Origin: Mycolicibacterium sp. CH28
GTDB lineage: Bacteria; Actinomycetota; Actinomycetes; Mycobacteriales; Mycobacteriaceae
NCBI RefSeq assembly: GCF_004745805.1
Contig: NZ_SRLQ01000003.1
Span: forward strand, 1 to 64,000
Direction of reading: 5' to 3'
Length of the DNA stretch: 64,000 nucleotides
Position 1 is the stretch's first letter, and each line of letters opens with the position of its first letter. The notes under the pieces were generated by a model. That model had not been told where the DNA came from. It did no database searches and saw nothing but the letters and a program-made list of their open reading frames with translations. Below, piece after piece: positions 42,478 through 51,476 of this stretch. The translations under genes were made by a program, and so were the position numbers.

Positions 42478-43461
42478 TCAGCTCACTCCGGCGTAGGAGT
42501 GCAAGCCGACGGTCACCAAGTTGATGAAGAACAGGTTGAACACCATCGCGACGAAGCCGACGACGTTGATCCAGGCTGCCTTCTTGTCGCGCCACCCCGC
42601 GGTCGACCGGGCGTGCAGGTAAGCGGCGTAGACCACCCACGCGATGAACGACACCGTCTCCTTGGGGTCCCAGCCCCAGTAGCGGCCCCACGCTTCCTCG
42701 GCCCAGATAGCGCCGAAGATGACGCCGAAGCCGAAGATCGGGAACGCGAAGATCGTGGTGCGGTAGGCGATCCGGTCCAGCGTCTGGGCGTCGGGCAGTC
42801 GCTCCACGATGCGCGCCAGAGTGCCTTCCCGGCCGGGGGCGGCCAGCGGCGACATCTTCAGCAGGAACAGGATGCTGGCCACACCGGCGACCAGGAACAC
42901 CCCCGAGCCCAGGCTGACCACCGAGACGTGGATGGGCAGCCAGTAGGACTGCAATGCCGGCATGACGGGCGCGGCGTTGGTGTAGAGCCACTTGCCGGAC
43001 ACGGCCAGCAGGATCAGCACCGGGACCAGGACGAACACCCACAGCGCGCGGAACTGGGGCTTGCGCAGCACCACCGCTCCGGCTACCAGACCGCAGAAAC
43101 TGGTCAGGTTGATGAACTCGTACATATTTCCCCACGGCACCCGGGCCGTGGCCAGTCCGCGCAGCACGATGCAGCCGAACAGCAGCGCGATACCGACATA
43201 GACCAGCGACAGTCCGGCCTTGCCGATGCGTTCGTCGATCGACCGGGACGGCGCCTCGACGACGACGCCGGGCCGGTCGCTGTCGACGCTGACGGCGCCG
43301 GCTCCGACCGCCACCAGCTCGCGGGCCTCGACCTTGCGACCGCGGCTGTAGGCCAGCTCGACGGCCAGCAGCAGCAGCGCGCCGACGAGCACGACGATCG
43401 ATGAGGTGAACGCCCAGTCCGAGTAGCGGGCCAGCCCGATATCGATGTGTTCGGTATTCAT
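42478..43461 (-). CDS. ccsA: Cytochrome c biogenesis protein CcsA (system II haem handling)
   Basis: A 327-aa membrane protein with eight or so helices. The haem-binding WWD signature is AWGRYWGWDPKETVSF (about residues 254-269), and flanking His residues (PIHVSVVSLG and HARSTAGW) are in place. With ResB it forms the haem exporter/cytochrome c synthase. It follows resB with a 6-nt gap. A variable acidic loop (residues about 55-80) lies after the first helix. Confidence 0.92.
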   Translation of the reverse strand: MNTEHIDIGLARYSDWAFTSSIVVLVGALLLLAVELAYSRGRKVEARELVAVGAGAVSVDSDRPGVVVEAPSRSIDERIGKAGLSLVYVGIALLFGCIVLRGLATARVPWGNMYEFINLTSFCGLVAGAVVLRKPQFRALWVFVLVPVLILLAVSGKWLYTNAAPVMPALQSYWLPIHVSVVSLGSGVFLVAGVASILFLLKMSPLAAPGREGTLARIVERLPDAQTLDRIAYRTTIFAFPIFGFGVIFGAIWAEEAWGRYWGWDPKETVSFIAWVVYAAYLHARSTAGWRDKKAAWINVVGFVAMVFNLFFINLVTVGLHSYAGVS

Positions 43462-43467
43462 CCGCGT

Positions 43468-45102
43468 CTAGACCTTCTCTTTCGACGGCGCCGTGGTGGG
43501 CAGGTCCGTCAGCAATCTCTCGGTGAGCTTCTCGAACTCGCTGCCCCAACCGGAGTTGTCGGTCCGCGCCAGCCCGCCGAGCTCGATGTTCACCGTACCG
43601 CTCTGTAGGCCGGGTGTAATCCTCACCCACACCCGGCGGCGGCGCACGATCAGCGACACCAGCAGCCCGCCCATCATCGTCATCGCGAATGCCAGCACCC
43701 ACAGCTGACCCGGGTCGTGGGACACCTGCAGGTTGACGAACGGGGTGGCACTGTCGAACTTCACGACGGTGCCGTCGTCGAGGCGCACTTCCTCACCCTG
43801 GCGCAGGTTGATCCGCTTGACCTTGGTGAGGCGCTTCTGCTCGAGCAGCCGATGATCGAGGGTGAACAGCGACTGTGGGCGCCCGGTATCCAGGCCGGTG
43901 TCGCCGCGATAGATGTCGATGGCCACCGCCGGGTCGTTGAGCGCGGGATAACTCGAGGACAGCAGGGTGCCGTCGAGCTCCGCGGTCGGCGCGAACAGGC
44001 CCATGATCGCCAACTGATGCTTACGCCGCTCGGATTCGTCCGGGTACATGCCGCCGGGCGGGTCGACCCGGATCACCCCAGAGGACAGCAGTGTCTTCGG
44101 GTCGTCGGGGCGCCACTGCAGGGTCTGGGTGCGCTTCTGCCCGTTCGGGAAGGTCACGGTGAACGTCGGGGCGTAGCCGTGGCCCTGCAGGTAAACCCGG
44201 TCGCCGCCGATGCGCAGCGGATGGTTCACCTCGAGCCGGTAGGGCTGCCAAGTGCCGGTGGCCAGGTCGTCGCCGGCCTGATAGTCGATGTTCGACGCGA
44301 ACGACGTGGCCTGCCCGTTGGGCAGGTAGCGGGCCTGGAAGTCGTTGACCTTGATGCACATCGGGTAGAGCGAGGTGCCGTCGACATTGTTGCCGGCCCG
44401 GAACGAGTCGAACGCGGCCGGGGACGCCGAGCAGAAACCCGGGCCGCCGTTCGCGATGACGATGACATTGCCCTCGTAGCCGAACAATTTGCCTACCGCG
44501 ATCGCGACCAACAGCCCCAGCAGCGAGAAGTGGAAGACGATGTTGCCGAACTCACGCAGGTAGCCCTTCTCCGCTGATATCTCGACGCCGTCCTCGGTCT
44601 GGCGAACGACGCGGCGCCAGCCGCGCAGCCGCGCCGTGGTCGTGGCGGCGACCGACTCCTCGCTGCCCGGTGCCTCGCCTTCGGCGAACTTGGGCAGCCG
44701 GGACAGGTTGCGCGGTGCGGGCACCGGGACGGCGCGAAGGCTGCGGACGTGCTCGAGCATCCGCGGGGTCAGGCAGCCCACCAGGGAGATGAACAGCAGC
44801 GCGTAGATGGCGGTGAACCAGAAGCTGGAGAACACGTCGAAGAGCTGCAGCCGGTCCAGCCACGGCCCGATGATGTTGTGCTCGGCGATGTACTGCTCGA
44901 CCTTGGACGCATTGAGGCTGCGTTGCGGCAGCAGCGCACCCGGCACGGCGCCCAACGCCAGCAGGAACAGCAGCACCAGCGCGGTGCCCATCGAGGTCAG
45001 CGCACGCCACAGGTTGCGGGGCTGGCGCGCGAGCAGACGCAGAATCGCACCCGGACGGCCTGCTTTGGGCGATTCTGCGTCTGCTCGCGTCGGGGTTGTC
45101 AT
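43468..45102 (-). CDS. resB: Cytochrome c biogenesis protein ResB
   Basis: A 544-aa ResB/Ccs1 protein: three N-terminal helices (about residues 37-55, 80-100 and 180-200), a large extracytoplasmic domain and a final helix near residue 455 (WVLAFAMTMMGGLLVSLIV), then a cytoplasmic tail. ATG at 45102 shares a base with the ccdA stop. The first about 30 codons contain a 21-bp inverted repeat (45028-45089), so the N-terminal ADAESPKAGRPGAILRLLAR is encoded by a hairpin element, likely an insertion in this gene. Confidence 0.9.
   Translation of the reverse strand: MTTPTRADAESPKAGRPGAILRLLARQPRNLWRALTSMGTALVLLFLLALGAVPGALLPQRSLNASKVEQYIAEHNIIGPWLDRLQLFDVFSSFWFTAIYALLFISLVGCLTPRMLEHVRSLRAVPVPAPRNLSRLPKFAEGEAPGSEESVAATTTARLRGWRRVVRQTEDGVEISAEKGYLREFGNIVFHFSLLGLLVAIAVGKLFGYEGNVIVIANGGPGFCSASPAAFDSFRAGNNVDGTSLYPMCIKVNDFQARYLPNGQATSFASNIDYQAGDDLATGTWQPYRLEVNHPLRIGGDRVYLQGHGYAPTFTVTFPNGQKRTQTLQWRPDDPKTLLSSGVIRVDPPGGMYPDESERRKHQLAIMGLFAPTAELDGTLLSSSYPALNDPAVAIDIYRGDTGLDTGRPQSLFTLDHRLLEQKRLTKVKRINLRQGEEVRLDDGTVVKFDSATPFVNLQVSHDPGQLWVLAFAMTMMGGLLVSLIVRRRRVWVRITPGLQSGTVNIELGGLARTDNSGWGSEFEKLTERLLTDLPTTAPSKEKV
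45028..45089. repeat. Inverted repeat, 21-bp arms, inside the 5' end of resB
   Basis: Bases 45028-45048 and 45069-45089 are exact reverse complements separated by 20 nt. It lies within codons 5-25 of resB and does not break the frame. The arm (GCGAGCAGACGCAGAATCGC) resembles interspersed mycobacterial palindromes that I recall from other genomes, which cannot be checked here. Confidence 0.8.
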
Positions 45103-45872
45103 CAAATCGGCAGCCTCACGTCGGAGACGAACGCGTCCCGCACCCAGGAGATGAAATCGCTCCACACCCCGGTCACCAGGGCCAGGCCGACCAGGATCAA
45201 CAGCACCCCGCCCACGATCTGGATGGTCCGGGTGTGGCGGCGCAACCACCCGAATCCGTTGACCGCCCACCCCGACCCGAGCGCGAGCAGCACGAACGGG
45301 ATGCCAAGGCCCAGGCAGTAGGCGATCACCAGTGCCACCCCCCGGGCGACGCTGGCGCCGTCGGTGGCCGAGGCGACGGTGATCACACCGGTCAGCGTCG
45401 GCCCCAGGCACGGCGTCCACCCCAACGCGAAGACCGCGCCCAGCAGGGGCGCGCCCGCCACGCCCGCCAGCTGTCTGGGGGTGAATCGCGCCTGGCGTTG
45501 CAGCGCCGGGATGAGCCCGATGAACGCCAGCCCCATGACGATCGTCAGCGCCCCGCCGACCCGCTGCAGCAGAAGCTGATTGGTGATGAGCGCCGTCGTC
45601 ATGCCGAGCACCGCGACCGTGCCGAGCACGAACACCGCGGTGAACCCGGCCACGAACAGCAGTGCCGCGCCGGCGACCCGCAACCGCTGAGTTTTGAGCG
45701 CGACATGCCCGTCGAGGTCGTCCACCCCGACGACGGCCGCCAGATACGACAGGTAGCCCGGCACCAGCGGCACCACGCACGGCGAGGCGAACGACACCAG
45801 CCCGGCCAGCACGCACACCCCCAGAGCCAGCAACAGCGGCCCTGCGGCGGCGGTCTGCGCGAAACCTGTCAT
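45102..45872 (-). CDS. ccdA: Thiol:disulfide interchange membrane protein CcdA
   Basis: A 256-aa DsbD-like protein with six helices. The redox cysteines sit in SFASPCVVPLVPGYLSYL (C32 region) and GWTPCLGPTL (second half), the standard CcdA pair. It moves electrons across the membrane to the ResA-like thioredoxin that reduces apocytochrome c. Start overlaps the resA stop by 4 nt; its stop overlaps the resB start by 1 nt. Confidence 0.93.
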   Translation of the reverse strand: MTGFAQTAAAGPLLLALGVCVLAGLVSFASPCVVPLVPGYLSYLAAVVGVDDLDGHVALKTQRLRVAGAALLFVAGFTAVFVLGTVAVLGMTTALITNQLLLQRVGGALTIVMGLAFIGLIPALQRQARFTPRQLAGVAGAPLLGAVFALGWTPCLGPTLTGVITVASATDGASVARGVALVIAYCLGLGIPFVLLALGSGWAVNGFGWLRRHTRTIQIVGGVLLILVGLALVTGVWSDFISWVRDAFVSDVRLPI

Positions 45873-46471
45873 GGTGCCGCCGGTTTCGATACAGGCTCGG
45901 CGGCCAGCCGCTGCACAATCGGCAACAGGTCCTCGGCCAGCAACTCGCGCAGGAACACCGCGGCCACCCGGTGATCTCGGTCGAGCACGACGGTCGACGG
46001 GATCACGGTGGTGGGGTACTTGCCGCCGAACGCGATCATGGTGCGCATCGCCGGGTCGTAGATCGACGGGAACGTCACCTTGCGGTCGACGACGAAGTCC
46101 TGCGGCGCGCTGATGTCGTTGTCGCGGACGTCGATGCCCAGGAACGCCACACCGGAGTCACGGGTCTGGTTGTATACCTTCTCCAGCTGGGTGATCTCCG
46201 AGCGGCACGGCCCGCACCACTGGCCCCACACATTGATCACGACGACCTTGCCCTCGAAGTCCTTGAGCGAGACCGTCTTCGACGGGTCCATCAGCTCCGG
46301 ACCGGACAGCGGTCCCGGGGTGCCGCGGCTGGCCGGGGGGTCGTAGAAAATGTCCGTTTTGCCACCGGGGGCGACGAACTCGAAGGTGCCGCCCTGCGCG
46401 ACGGCGTCGTCACCGGTGGAGCAGCCGGCCAAGACCGCCGCCGCCACCAGGAGGACCGCCAGGCGCTTCAC
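45869..46471 (-). CDS. TlpA/ResA-like thioredoxin lipoprotein
   Basis: A 200-aa lipoprotein: signal peptide with lipobox LAGC (Cys17), a linker, then a thioredoxin fold with active site WGQWCGPC (about residues 80-87), central insert GIDVRDN and cis-Pro in VIPSTVVLD. GTG at 46471 overlaps the stop of the phosphatase gene. It is the extracytoplasmic reductant for cytochrome c haem ligation, fed by CcdA (system II, Rv0526-like). Confidence 0.9.
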   Translation of the reverse strand: MKRLAVLLVAAAVLAGCSTGDDAVAQGGTFEFVAPGGKTDIFYDPPASRGTPGPLSGPELMDPSKTVSLKDFEGKVVVINVWGQWCGPCRSEITQLEKVYNQTRDSGVAFLGIDVRDNDISAPQDFVVDRKVTFPSIYDPAMRTMIAFGGKYPTTVIPSTVVLDRDHRVAAVFLRELLAEDLLPIVQRLAAEPVSKPAAP

Positions 46472-47241
46472 CGCCCGCCAAGCTCCGCGTATCCCCAACC
46501 GACGCACGTGTCCCCATCGAAGTAGAACGATGTCAGCGACGCCAGGTTGCACAGGCGCTTGGTCGGGAAGTGGTGCAACGGTTGACCGTTCATCGAACGG
46601 CGCAGCGTCTCAACCGGCAGCTGATGACTGACGCACACCGCCTCGTGGCCGGTCGCATTGGCCCGGGCCCGTTGCATTGCAGCCTGCATCCGGGCCGCGA
46701 CCTCGCGGTAGGGCTCACCCCAGGACGGGGAACGCGGGTTGCGCAGATGCCACCAGTTTCGCGGATCACGCAGCGCACCGTCGCCCGGCGACACCTTCTC
46801 GCCCTCGAACACGTTGTGCGACTCGATGAGTTCTGCGTCGGTGTCCACCGCAAGACCGTGCTCGGCGGCAATCGGCGCCGCGGTCTCCTGTGCCCGCTCC
46901 AGCGGGGAGGCCACAACGTAGACGATGTCGCGGGCGGCCAACCAGCTCGCCACCGCCCGCGCCTGGGCACGGCCCCGGTCGGACAGGTGGTAGTCGGGCA
47001 GGCGGCCGTAGAGGATGCCCTCCGGGTTGTGCACCTCGCCGTGGCGCATCACGTGGACGACCGTCCGGACGCTTGCGGCCGGCGCATCGGATTGGGTCCG
47101 GACGCTTGCGGCCGGCGCATCGGATTGGGTCCGGACGCTTGCGGCCGGCGCATCGGATTGGGTCCGGACGCTTGCGGCCGGCGCATCGGATTGGGTCCGG
47201 ACGCTTGCGGCCGGCGCATCGGATTGGGTCAGGTCGCTCAT
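46468..47241 (-). CDS. Histidine phosphatase (phosphoglycerate mutase-like) with an N-terminal peptide repeat
   Basis: A 257-aa histidine phosphatase (Rv0525-like, the latter about 200 aa). Catalytic: RHGE with His67, phosphate-binding Arg in SPLERAQET, Glu in [10 protein letters not shown], His in [10 protein letters not shown]. The extra length is five perfect 11-residue repeats, [11 protein letters not shown] (residues 5-59), encoded by a 33-bp VNTR. The ATG at 47241 has a strong GGAGG 7 nt away and overlaps the hemL stop (ATGA). Without the repeat the enzyme would begin at about residue 60. Substrate unknown (phosphosugar or phosphoglycerate type). Confidence 0.87.
   Translation of the reverse strand: MSDLTQSDAPAASVRTQSDAPAASVRTQSDAPAASVRTQSDAPAASVRTQSDAPAASVRTVVHVMRHGEVHNPEGILYGRLPDYHLSDRGRAQARAVASWLAARDIVYVVASPLERAQETAAPIAAEHGLAVDTDAELIESHNVFEGEKVSPGDGALRDPRNWWHLRNPRSPSWGEPYREVAARMQAAMQRARANATGHEAVCVSHQLPVETLRRSMNGQPLHHFPTKRLCNLASLTSFYFDGDTCVGWGYAELGGR
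47063..47227. repeat. 33-bp tandem repeat, five perfect copies (in-frame VNTR)
   Basis: Five identical 33-bp units start at 47063, 47096, 47129, 47162 and 47195; the sixth position begins GTC and then diverges. Unit length is 11 codons, so copy number can change without a frameshift. There are no spacers, so this is not a CRISPR array. Identity of all copies implies recent expansion or homogenisation. Confidence 0.95.
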
Positions 47242-48566
47242 GGCTTGGCCTCCGCTGCAGCCCGTGCCGCCGCCGGTAGCGCGTCGGCGATCCGGTCGAA
47301 CGCGGCATCGTCGAGAGCGGCTGAGACGAACCAGGTTTCGAAGGCACTCGGCGGTGCATAGACGCCGGCGTCGAGAAGGGCATGGAAGAACGCCGGGAAC
47401 CGCCAGGTCTCGCTGGCCTGCGCCGAGGCGAAGTCGGTCACCGGTGAGTCGGCGAAGAACACCGACAGGAAGTTGCCCGCGCGCGCAACCTGATGGACCA
47501 CCCCGGCTTCGGTCAGCGCATCGGTGAGCAAGCCGGCCAGACGGGTGGCGTTGGCATCCAGCGCGGCGTACACCGCGTCGTCGGCGTTGCGCAGGGTTGC
47601 CAGCCCAGCGGCCACCGCGACCGGGTTACCCGACAGCGTGCCCGCCTGGTACACCGGCCCCAGCGGGGCCAGCCGTTCCATCACGTCGGTACGACCACCG
47701 AACGCCGCGGCCGGCAGGCCGCCGCTCATCACCTTGCCGAAGGTGAACAGGTCCGCATCCACGGGATCGATTCCGTACCAACCGCTTCGGCTCATCCGGA
47801 AGCCGGTCATCACCTCGTCGACGATCAGCAACGCACCGTGTTCGGCGGTGATCCTGCGCAGTGCGGCGTTGTAGCCGGGCAGCGGCGGCACCGCCCCCAT
47901 GTTGCCCGGGCACGCCTCGGTGATCACCGCGGCGATGCTGTCACCGAAGGCGGCAAAGGACTCTTCGACCGCGGCGACGTCGTTGTAGGGCAACACGATC
48001 GTGTCGGCTGCACTCGCCCCGGTGACGCCAGGAGAGGACGGCAGTCCCAACGTGGCGACCCCGGACCCGGCATCGGCCAATAGGGCGTCGACATGGCCGT
48101 GGTAGCAGCCGGAGAACTTGATGACCTTGGACCGGCCGGTGAAACCGCGAGCCAGCCGCACCGCGCTCATCGTGGCCTCGGTGCCCGAGTTCACCAGCCG
48201 CACCCGCTGCACCGGTTTCATCCGGGCGATGATCTCGGCGGCCAGTTCCGTCTCACCCGGGGTGGGTGCGCCGAACGACAACCCGTTGGCGGCGGCCCGC
48301 TGCACCGCCTCGACGACGGCCGGGTGCGCGTGGCCCAGGATCATCGGGCCCCACGAGCACACCAGGTCGATGAGACGGTTGCCGTCGGCGTCGGTCAGCC
48401 AGTAGCCCTTGGCCGAGGTGATGTAGCGAGGCGTGCCGCCGACCGAGTTGAAGGCCCGTACCGGCGAGTTCACCCCACCGGGGATCACCGCGCAGGCTTC
48501 GGCGAACAGCCTGGCCGATGCCTGGGATGACGTCGACGTCGAGGCGGCCTGATCGGTACTGCTCAT
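47238..48566 (-). CDS. hemL: Glutamate-1-semialdehyde 2,1-aminomutase
   Basis: A 442-aa class III aminotransferase-fold enzyme making 5-aminolevulinate, the first dedicated step of haem synthesis. Hallmarks: [12 protein letters not shown] at the N-terminus, [39 protein letters not shown] and the PLP lysine in [12 protein letters not shown]. It is fused in operon organisation with the phosphatase and cytochrome c maturation genes, linking haem supply to haem attachment. ATG at 48566 preferred over GTG two codons earlier. Confidence 0.95.
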   Translation of the reverse strand: MSSTDQAASTSTSSQASARLFAEACAVIPGGVNSPVRAFNSVGGTPRYITSAKGYWLTDADGNRLIDLVCSWGPMILGHAHPAVVEAVQRAAANGLSFGAPTPGETELAAEIIARMKPVQRVRLVNSGTEATMSAVRLARGFTGRSKVIKFSGCYHGHVDALLADAGSGVATLGLPSSPGVTGASAADTIVLPYNDVAAVEESFAAFGDSIAAVITEACPGNMGAVPPLPGYNAALRRITAEHGALLIVDEVMTGFRMSRSGWYGIDPVDADLFTFGKVMSGGLPAAAFGGRTDVMERLAPLGPVYQAGTLSGNPVAVAAGLATLRNADDAVYAALDANATRLAGLLTDALTEAGVVHQVARAGNFLSVFFADSPVTDFASAQASETWRFPAFFHALLDAGVYAPPSAFETWFVSAALDDAAFDRIADALPAAARAAAEAKP

Positions 48567-48656
48567 GGCCACCAGTGTCCCAGCCCGGACGGGATGCGCG
48601 ACTACAGGGTGTAGTTCACAGCAAGGGCAGGCGACGGTACGCCTATTCTCGTACGC

Positions 48657-48962
48657 GTGTCCTCCGTGTCCGACCGCATGAGCCGACGCCGCCTGGCGTC
48701 CGGCTCCGGCCCGGACGTGTCGGCCACGACGACGCTCGCCGACTTGGAACGGGGCCAGCGCGCCACGGTCGTCGGCTACGGCGACGAGGTGGCGGCCAGC
48801 ACCGCCCGCCGCTTCTTCGACCTCGGCATAGTCCCGGGAATCGAGGTCACGATGGTGCGCCGCGCGCCGCTGCGCGATCCCGTGGTCTTCCGCGTCGGCG
48901 ACTGTGAGCTGGCCCTGCGCACGGTCCAGTCCCGCTGCATCCAGGTGGAACGGATCAGTTGA
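48657..48962 (+). CDS. feoA: FeoA ferrous iron transport protein
   Basis: A 101-aa protein with an SH3-like FeoA fold: [54 protein letters not shown] in outline. The first about 28 residues are a non-conserved extension, so translation might begin later. GTG start; the stop overlaps feoB by 3 nt (TTGA). It likely stabilises or regulates FeoB. Confidence 0.86.
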   Translation: MSSVSDRMSRRRLASGSGPDVSATTTLADLERGQRATVVGYGDEVAASTARRFFDLGIVPGIEVTMVRRAPLRDPVVFRVGDCELALRTVQSRCIQVERIS

Positions 48963-50914
48963 GCGGCCATCACCACCACGGCGGCGGGACCGCCGAGGCC
49001 AACGTCGGACTGACCCGCTTCGCCGTCGTCGGCAGCCCGAACTCGGGCAAGACCACCCTGTTCAACGCGATGACCGGCCTGCACGCCAAGACGGGCAACT
49101 ACCCGGGTGTGACGGTCTCCCGCTTCGAAGGCCGGATGCGCCTCGGCGAGCACGACACCGTCGTCGTCGAGGACCTGCCCGGCACCTACAGCCTGGATCC
49201 GATCAGCCCGGACGAGCAGATCGTCGTCGACGTCCTGGACACCGACCACCACAACACTCGCGTCGACGTGCCCGACGCGCTGCTGGTGCTGCTGAACGCG
49301 ACCACGCTGCGCCGCTCCCTGGGGCTGCTCGCCCAGCTGCTGCAGACCGGGTTGCCGGCGTGCGTGGTGCTGACCTTCACCGACGATCTGGCCCGTCGCA
49401 ACGGACGGCTCGATGTCAGCGCGCTGAGCCGGGCGCTGGGTGTGCCCGTCATCGCGGTGGTGGCCGGACACCGGGACGGTCTGGTGGCTTTGCGCGAGCT
49501 GATGGCCGACCACCGGTCGTGGCCGGCGCCGGTCGTGCCGCCGCCGACCGACACCGCCGAGGTCACCGCCTGGATCGAGTCCGTGCTGACCGCGGCCGGC
49601 TACACCGTGCCCGAGGTCGATCGGCGCACCAGCCGCATCGACGCCGTGCTGCTGCATCCGGTGGCCGGCACGGTGGTCTTCCTGCTGACGATGTTCCTGT
49701 TCTTCCAGACGATCTTCACCGTCGCCGCGCCGCTGCAGGACTACGTCGGTCAGTTCTTCGCCTGGCTGGGCGAACTGGTCGCCCAGCACGTGCACATCTC
49801 GTGGCTGTCGGCCTTCCTGTCGCAGGCCATCATCGGCGGCGTCGGCAGCGTGCTGGTGTTCGTGCCCCAGATCGTGCTGCTGTTCATCCTGATCGCGCTG
49901 CTGGAAGGCACCGGCTACCTGGCGCGGGCGGCGTTCCTGATGGACCGGGTGATGGCACGAGCCGGTCTGGAGGGCCGGGCGTTCGTGGCGCTGCTGTCCT
50001 CGGTGGCGTGCGCCATCCCGGGGATCATGGCCACCCGGTCGCTGCCGTCGGCCAAAGATCGGCTGGCCACCATGATGGGTGCCCCGCTGATGACCTGCTC
50101 GGCGCGGCTTCCGGTCTACATCCTGCTGATCAGCATGCTGCTGAGCACCGATGCGCGAATCGGGCCGTTCAGCGCCCGCGGTGTGGTGATGTTCGCGCTT
50201 TATCTGATGGGTGCGGTGTCGGCGATGACGGTGGCCGCGGTGTTCAAGCGATTCACCTCACGCGGTGCCGTGGCACTGCCGTTCTACATGGAGATGCCGC
50301 CGTATCAACTGCCGCGGCTCAAGACGATGGCCGCCGAGGTGTGGACGGCGGCGTCGGCGTTCCTGCGCAAGGTCTCCTCGATCATCCTGGTCACCACGAT
50401 CGCGCTGTGGGTGCTGCTCAACCTGCCGCTGCGCCACGACGCCGAGCTGGCCGCCGCCGGGGTCGACACCACCAACGATGCGGCGGTGTCGGCATACGTC
50501 ATCGACCACTCCTACGCTGCGTCGGTCGGCCAGGCCATCGAGCCGGTCTTCGCCCCGCTCGGGTTCGACTGGCGGATCAATATCGGCGTGCTGTCCTCGC
50601 TGGCGGCGCGGGAGACCTTCGTCGCCACGCTCGGCCAGGTCGCCGCCGCGCAGACCCCCGACGACCCGTCGGACGCGCTGCGCTCGATGCGGGTGCAGGG
50701 CGGGCCGTCGGCAGGCCGGCTGCTGTTCGACGCGCCGACCATCGCCGCGCTTCTGGTGTTCTTCATGTTTGCGTTGCAATGCATGTCGACGGTCGGTGTG
50801 CTGCGCCGCGAGACCGGCTCGTGGAAGTGGCCGGCGATCGCGTGGGCGTACATGTTCGTCCTGGCATGGGTGCTGGCGTTTGTCGCCAGGGCCATCGTGG
50901 CGACCGTGGTGTGA
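48959..50914 (+). CDS. feoB: FeoB ferrous iron transporter (G-protein/membrane fusion)
   Basis: A 651-aa FeoB. N-terminal His-rich start (HHHH, residues 4-7), G1 GSPNSGKTT (25-33), G3 DLPGTYSL (72-79). The G4 position reads TFTD (139-142) where NMxD is usual, so the guanine-specifying Asn is replaced by Thr. The membrane part has the two inverted Gate motifs ([13 protein letters not shown] and [15 protein letters not shown]) and the Cys-containing core. TTG start overlaps feoA; the stop overlaps the next gene (GTGA). The long extra reading frame in the +1 register (48904-51462) is a GC artefact over feoB. Confidence 0.92.
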   Translation: MSGHHHHGGGTAEANVGLTRFAVVGSPNSGKTTLFNAMTGLHAKTGNYPGVTVSRFEGRMRLGEHDTVVVEDLPGTYSLDPISPDEQIVVDVLDTDHHNTRVDVPDALLVLLNATTLRRSLGLLAQLLQTGLPACVVLTFTDDLARRNGRLDVSALSRALGVPVIAVVAGHRDGLVALRELMADHRSWPAPVVPPPTDTAEVTAWIESVLTAAGYTVPEVDRRTSRIDAVLLHPVAGTVVFLLTMFLFFQTIFTVAAPLQDYVGQFFAWLGELVAQHVHISWLSAFLSQAIIGGVGSVLVFVPQIVLLFILIALLEGTGYLARAAFLMDRVMARAGLEGRAFVALLSSVACAIPGIMATRSLPSAKDRLATMMGAPLMTCSARLPVYILLISMLLSTDARIGPFSARGVVMFALYLMGAVSAMTVAAVFKRFTSRGAVALPFYMEMPPYQLPRLKTMAAEVWTAASAFLRKVSSIILVTTIALWVLLNLPLRHDAELAAAGVDTTNDAAVSAYVIDHSYAASVGQAIEPVFAPLGFDWRINIGVLSSLAARETFVATLGQVAAAQTPDDPSDALRSMRVQGGPSAGRLLFDAPTIAALLVFFMFALQCMSTVGVLRRETGSWKWPAIAWAYMFVLAWVLAFVARAIVATVV

Positions 50915-51462
50915 TCGCGGTGCACGCCGAGCGGGTCAGCGGTGAACCGAGCGCGGTGCGCTGGGTGGTGCGACCAGCGGGCGTGCCACGCGGTCGCGTG
51001 CTCGCCGCGCCCGGCGAGCTCGGCCGGATGTTCGGCGACGGCACACTGACCGCTGGTTTGGTGGAGGACACCGCGGTGTGGTTGTGGTTGGGCGACGGTC
51101 TGTCCTGGCGGACGCAGGGGCCGGCGATCCAGGCGGCACTGCGCGAGGCGCTGACGATGCCGGGTCAATGGGGCGTCGAGCCGGCTGCCGGTGAGGTCCT
51201 GGAACGGATCACCGCCGACGTGTTGGCCGGATCGGTCGGCGACTTCGTGCGCTCACACGATGGATCGGTGGCCGCAGAGCGCGAGGGCGACACGGTGACG
51301 GTGAAACTGGGCGGCGCGTGCGAGCACTGCCCCGCCTCTGGGCAGACCCTGCGCCACCGGTTGGTGAGCGAGCTGCGGCGCCGCTGCCCGGATCTCGTCG
51401 AACTGGATTCCGGTAGTGGGCAATTGAGGCTTCAGCTGCGGGGGCCCGGCGCCGGCCGTTAA
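50911..51462 (+). CDS. NifU-like Fe-S domain protein, third gene of the feo operon
   Basis: A 183-aa protein. The C-terminal 75 residues match a NifU scaffold domain: DGSVAAEREGDTVTVKLGGAC, with C137-x-x-C140 in CEHCPAS and a following helix HRLVSELRRRCP. The N-terminal about 100 residues are of an unrecognised type (RPAGVPRGRVLAAPGELGRMFG). GTG start overlaps the feoB stop by 4 nt, so it is coupled. It may be a FeoC-like cofactor or an Fe(II) acceptor passing iron to cluster assembly; that is inference from context. Confidence 0.78.
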   Translation: MIAVHAERVSGEPSAVRWVVRPAGVPRGRVLAAPGELGRMFGDGTLTAGLVEDTAVWLWLGDGLSWRTQGPAIQAALREALTMPGQWGVEPAAGEVLERITADVLAGSVGDFVRSHDGSVAAEREGDTVTVKLGGACEHCPASGQTLRHRLVSELRRRCPDLVELDSGSGQLRLQLRGPGAGR

Positions 51463-51476
51463 CACATTCCGCCGAG

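Noticed and set aside
42461..43702. 413-codon frame overlapping ccsA and the end of resB
   Set aside because: Arg/Gly-rich translation without motifs, lying over two well supported genes.
47063..47227. Repeated 33-bp units as a possible CRISPR array
   Set aside because: Units are contiguous with no spacers and encode an in-frame peptide repeat.
48904..51462. 852-codon open frame running over feoB in another register
   Set aside because: Only its last part (50911-51462) is a real gene. Upstream it overlays feoB, which has full motif support, and its predicted protein is an Arg/Gly/Asp-rich shadow typical of GC-rich genomes.
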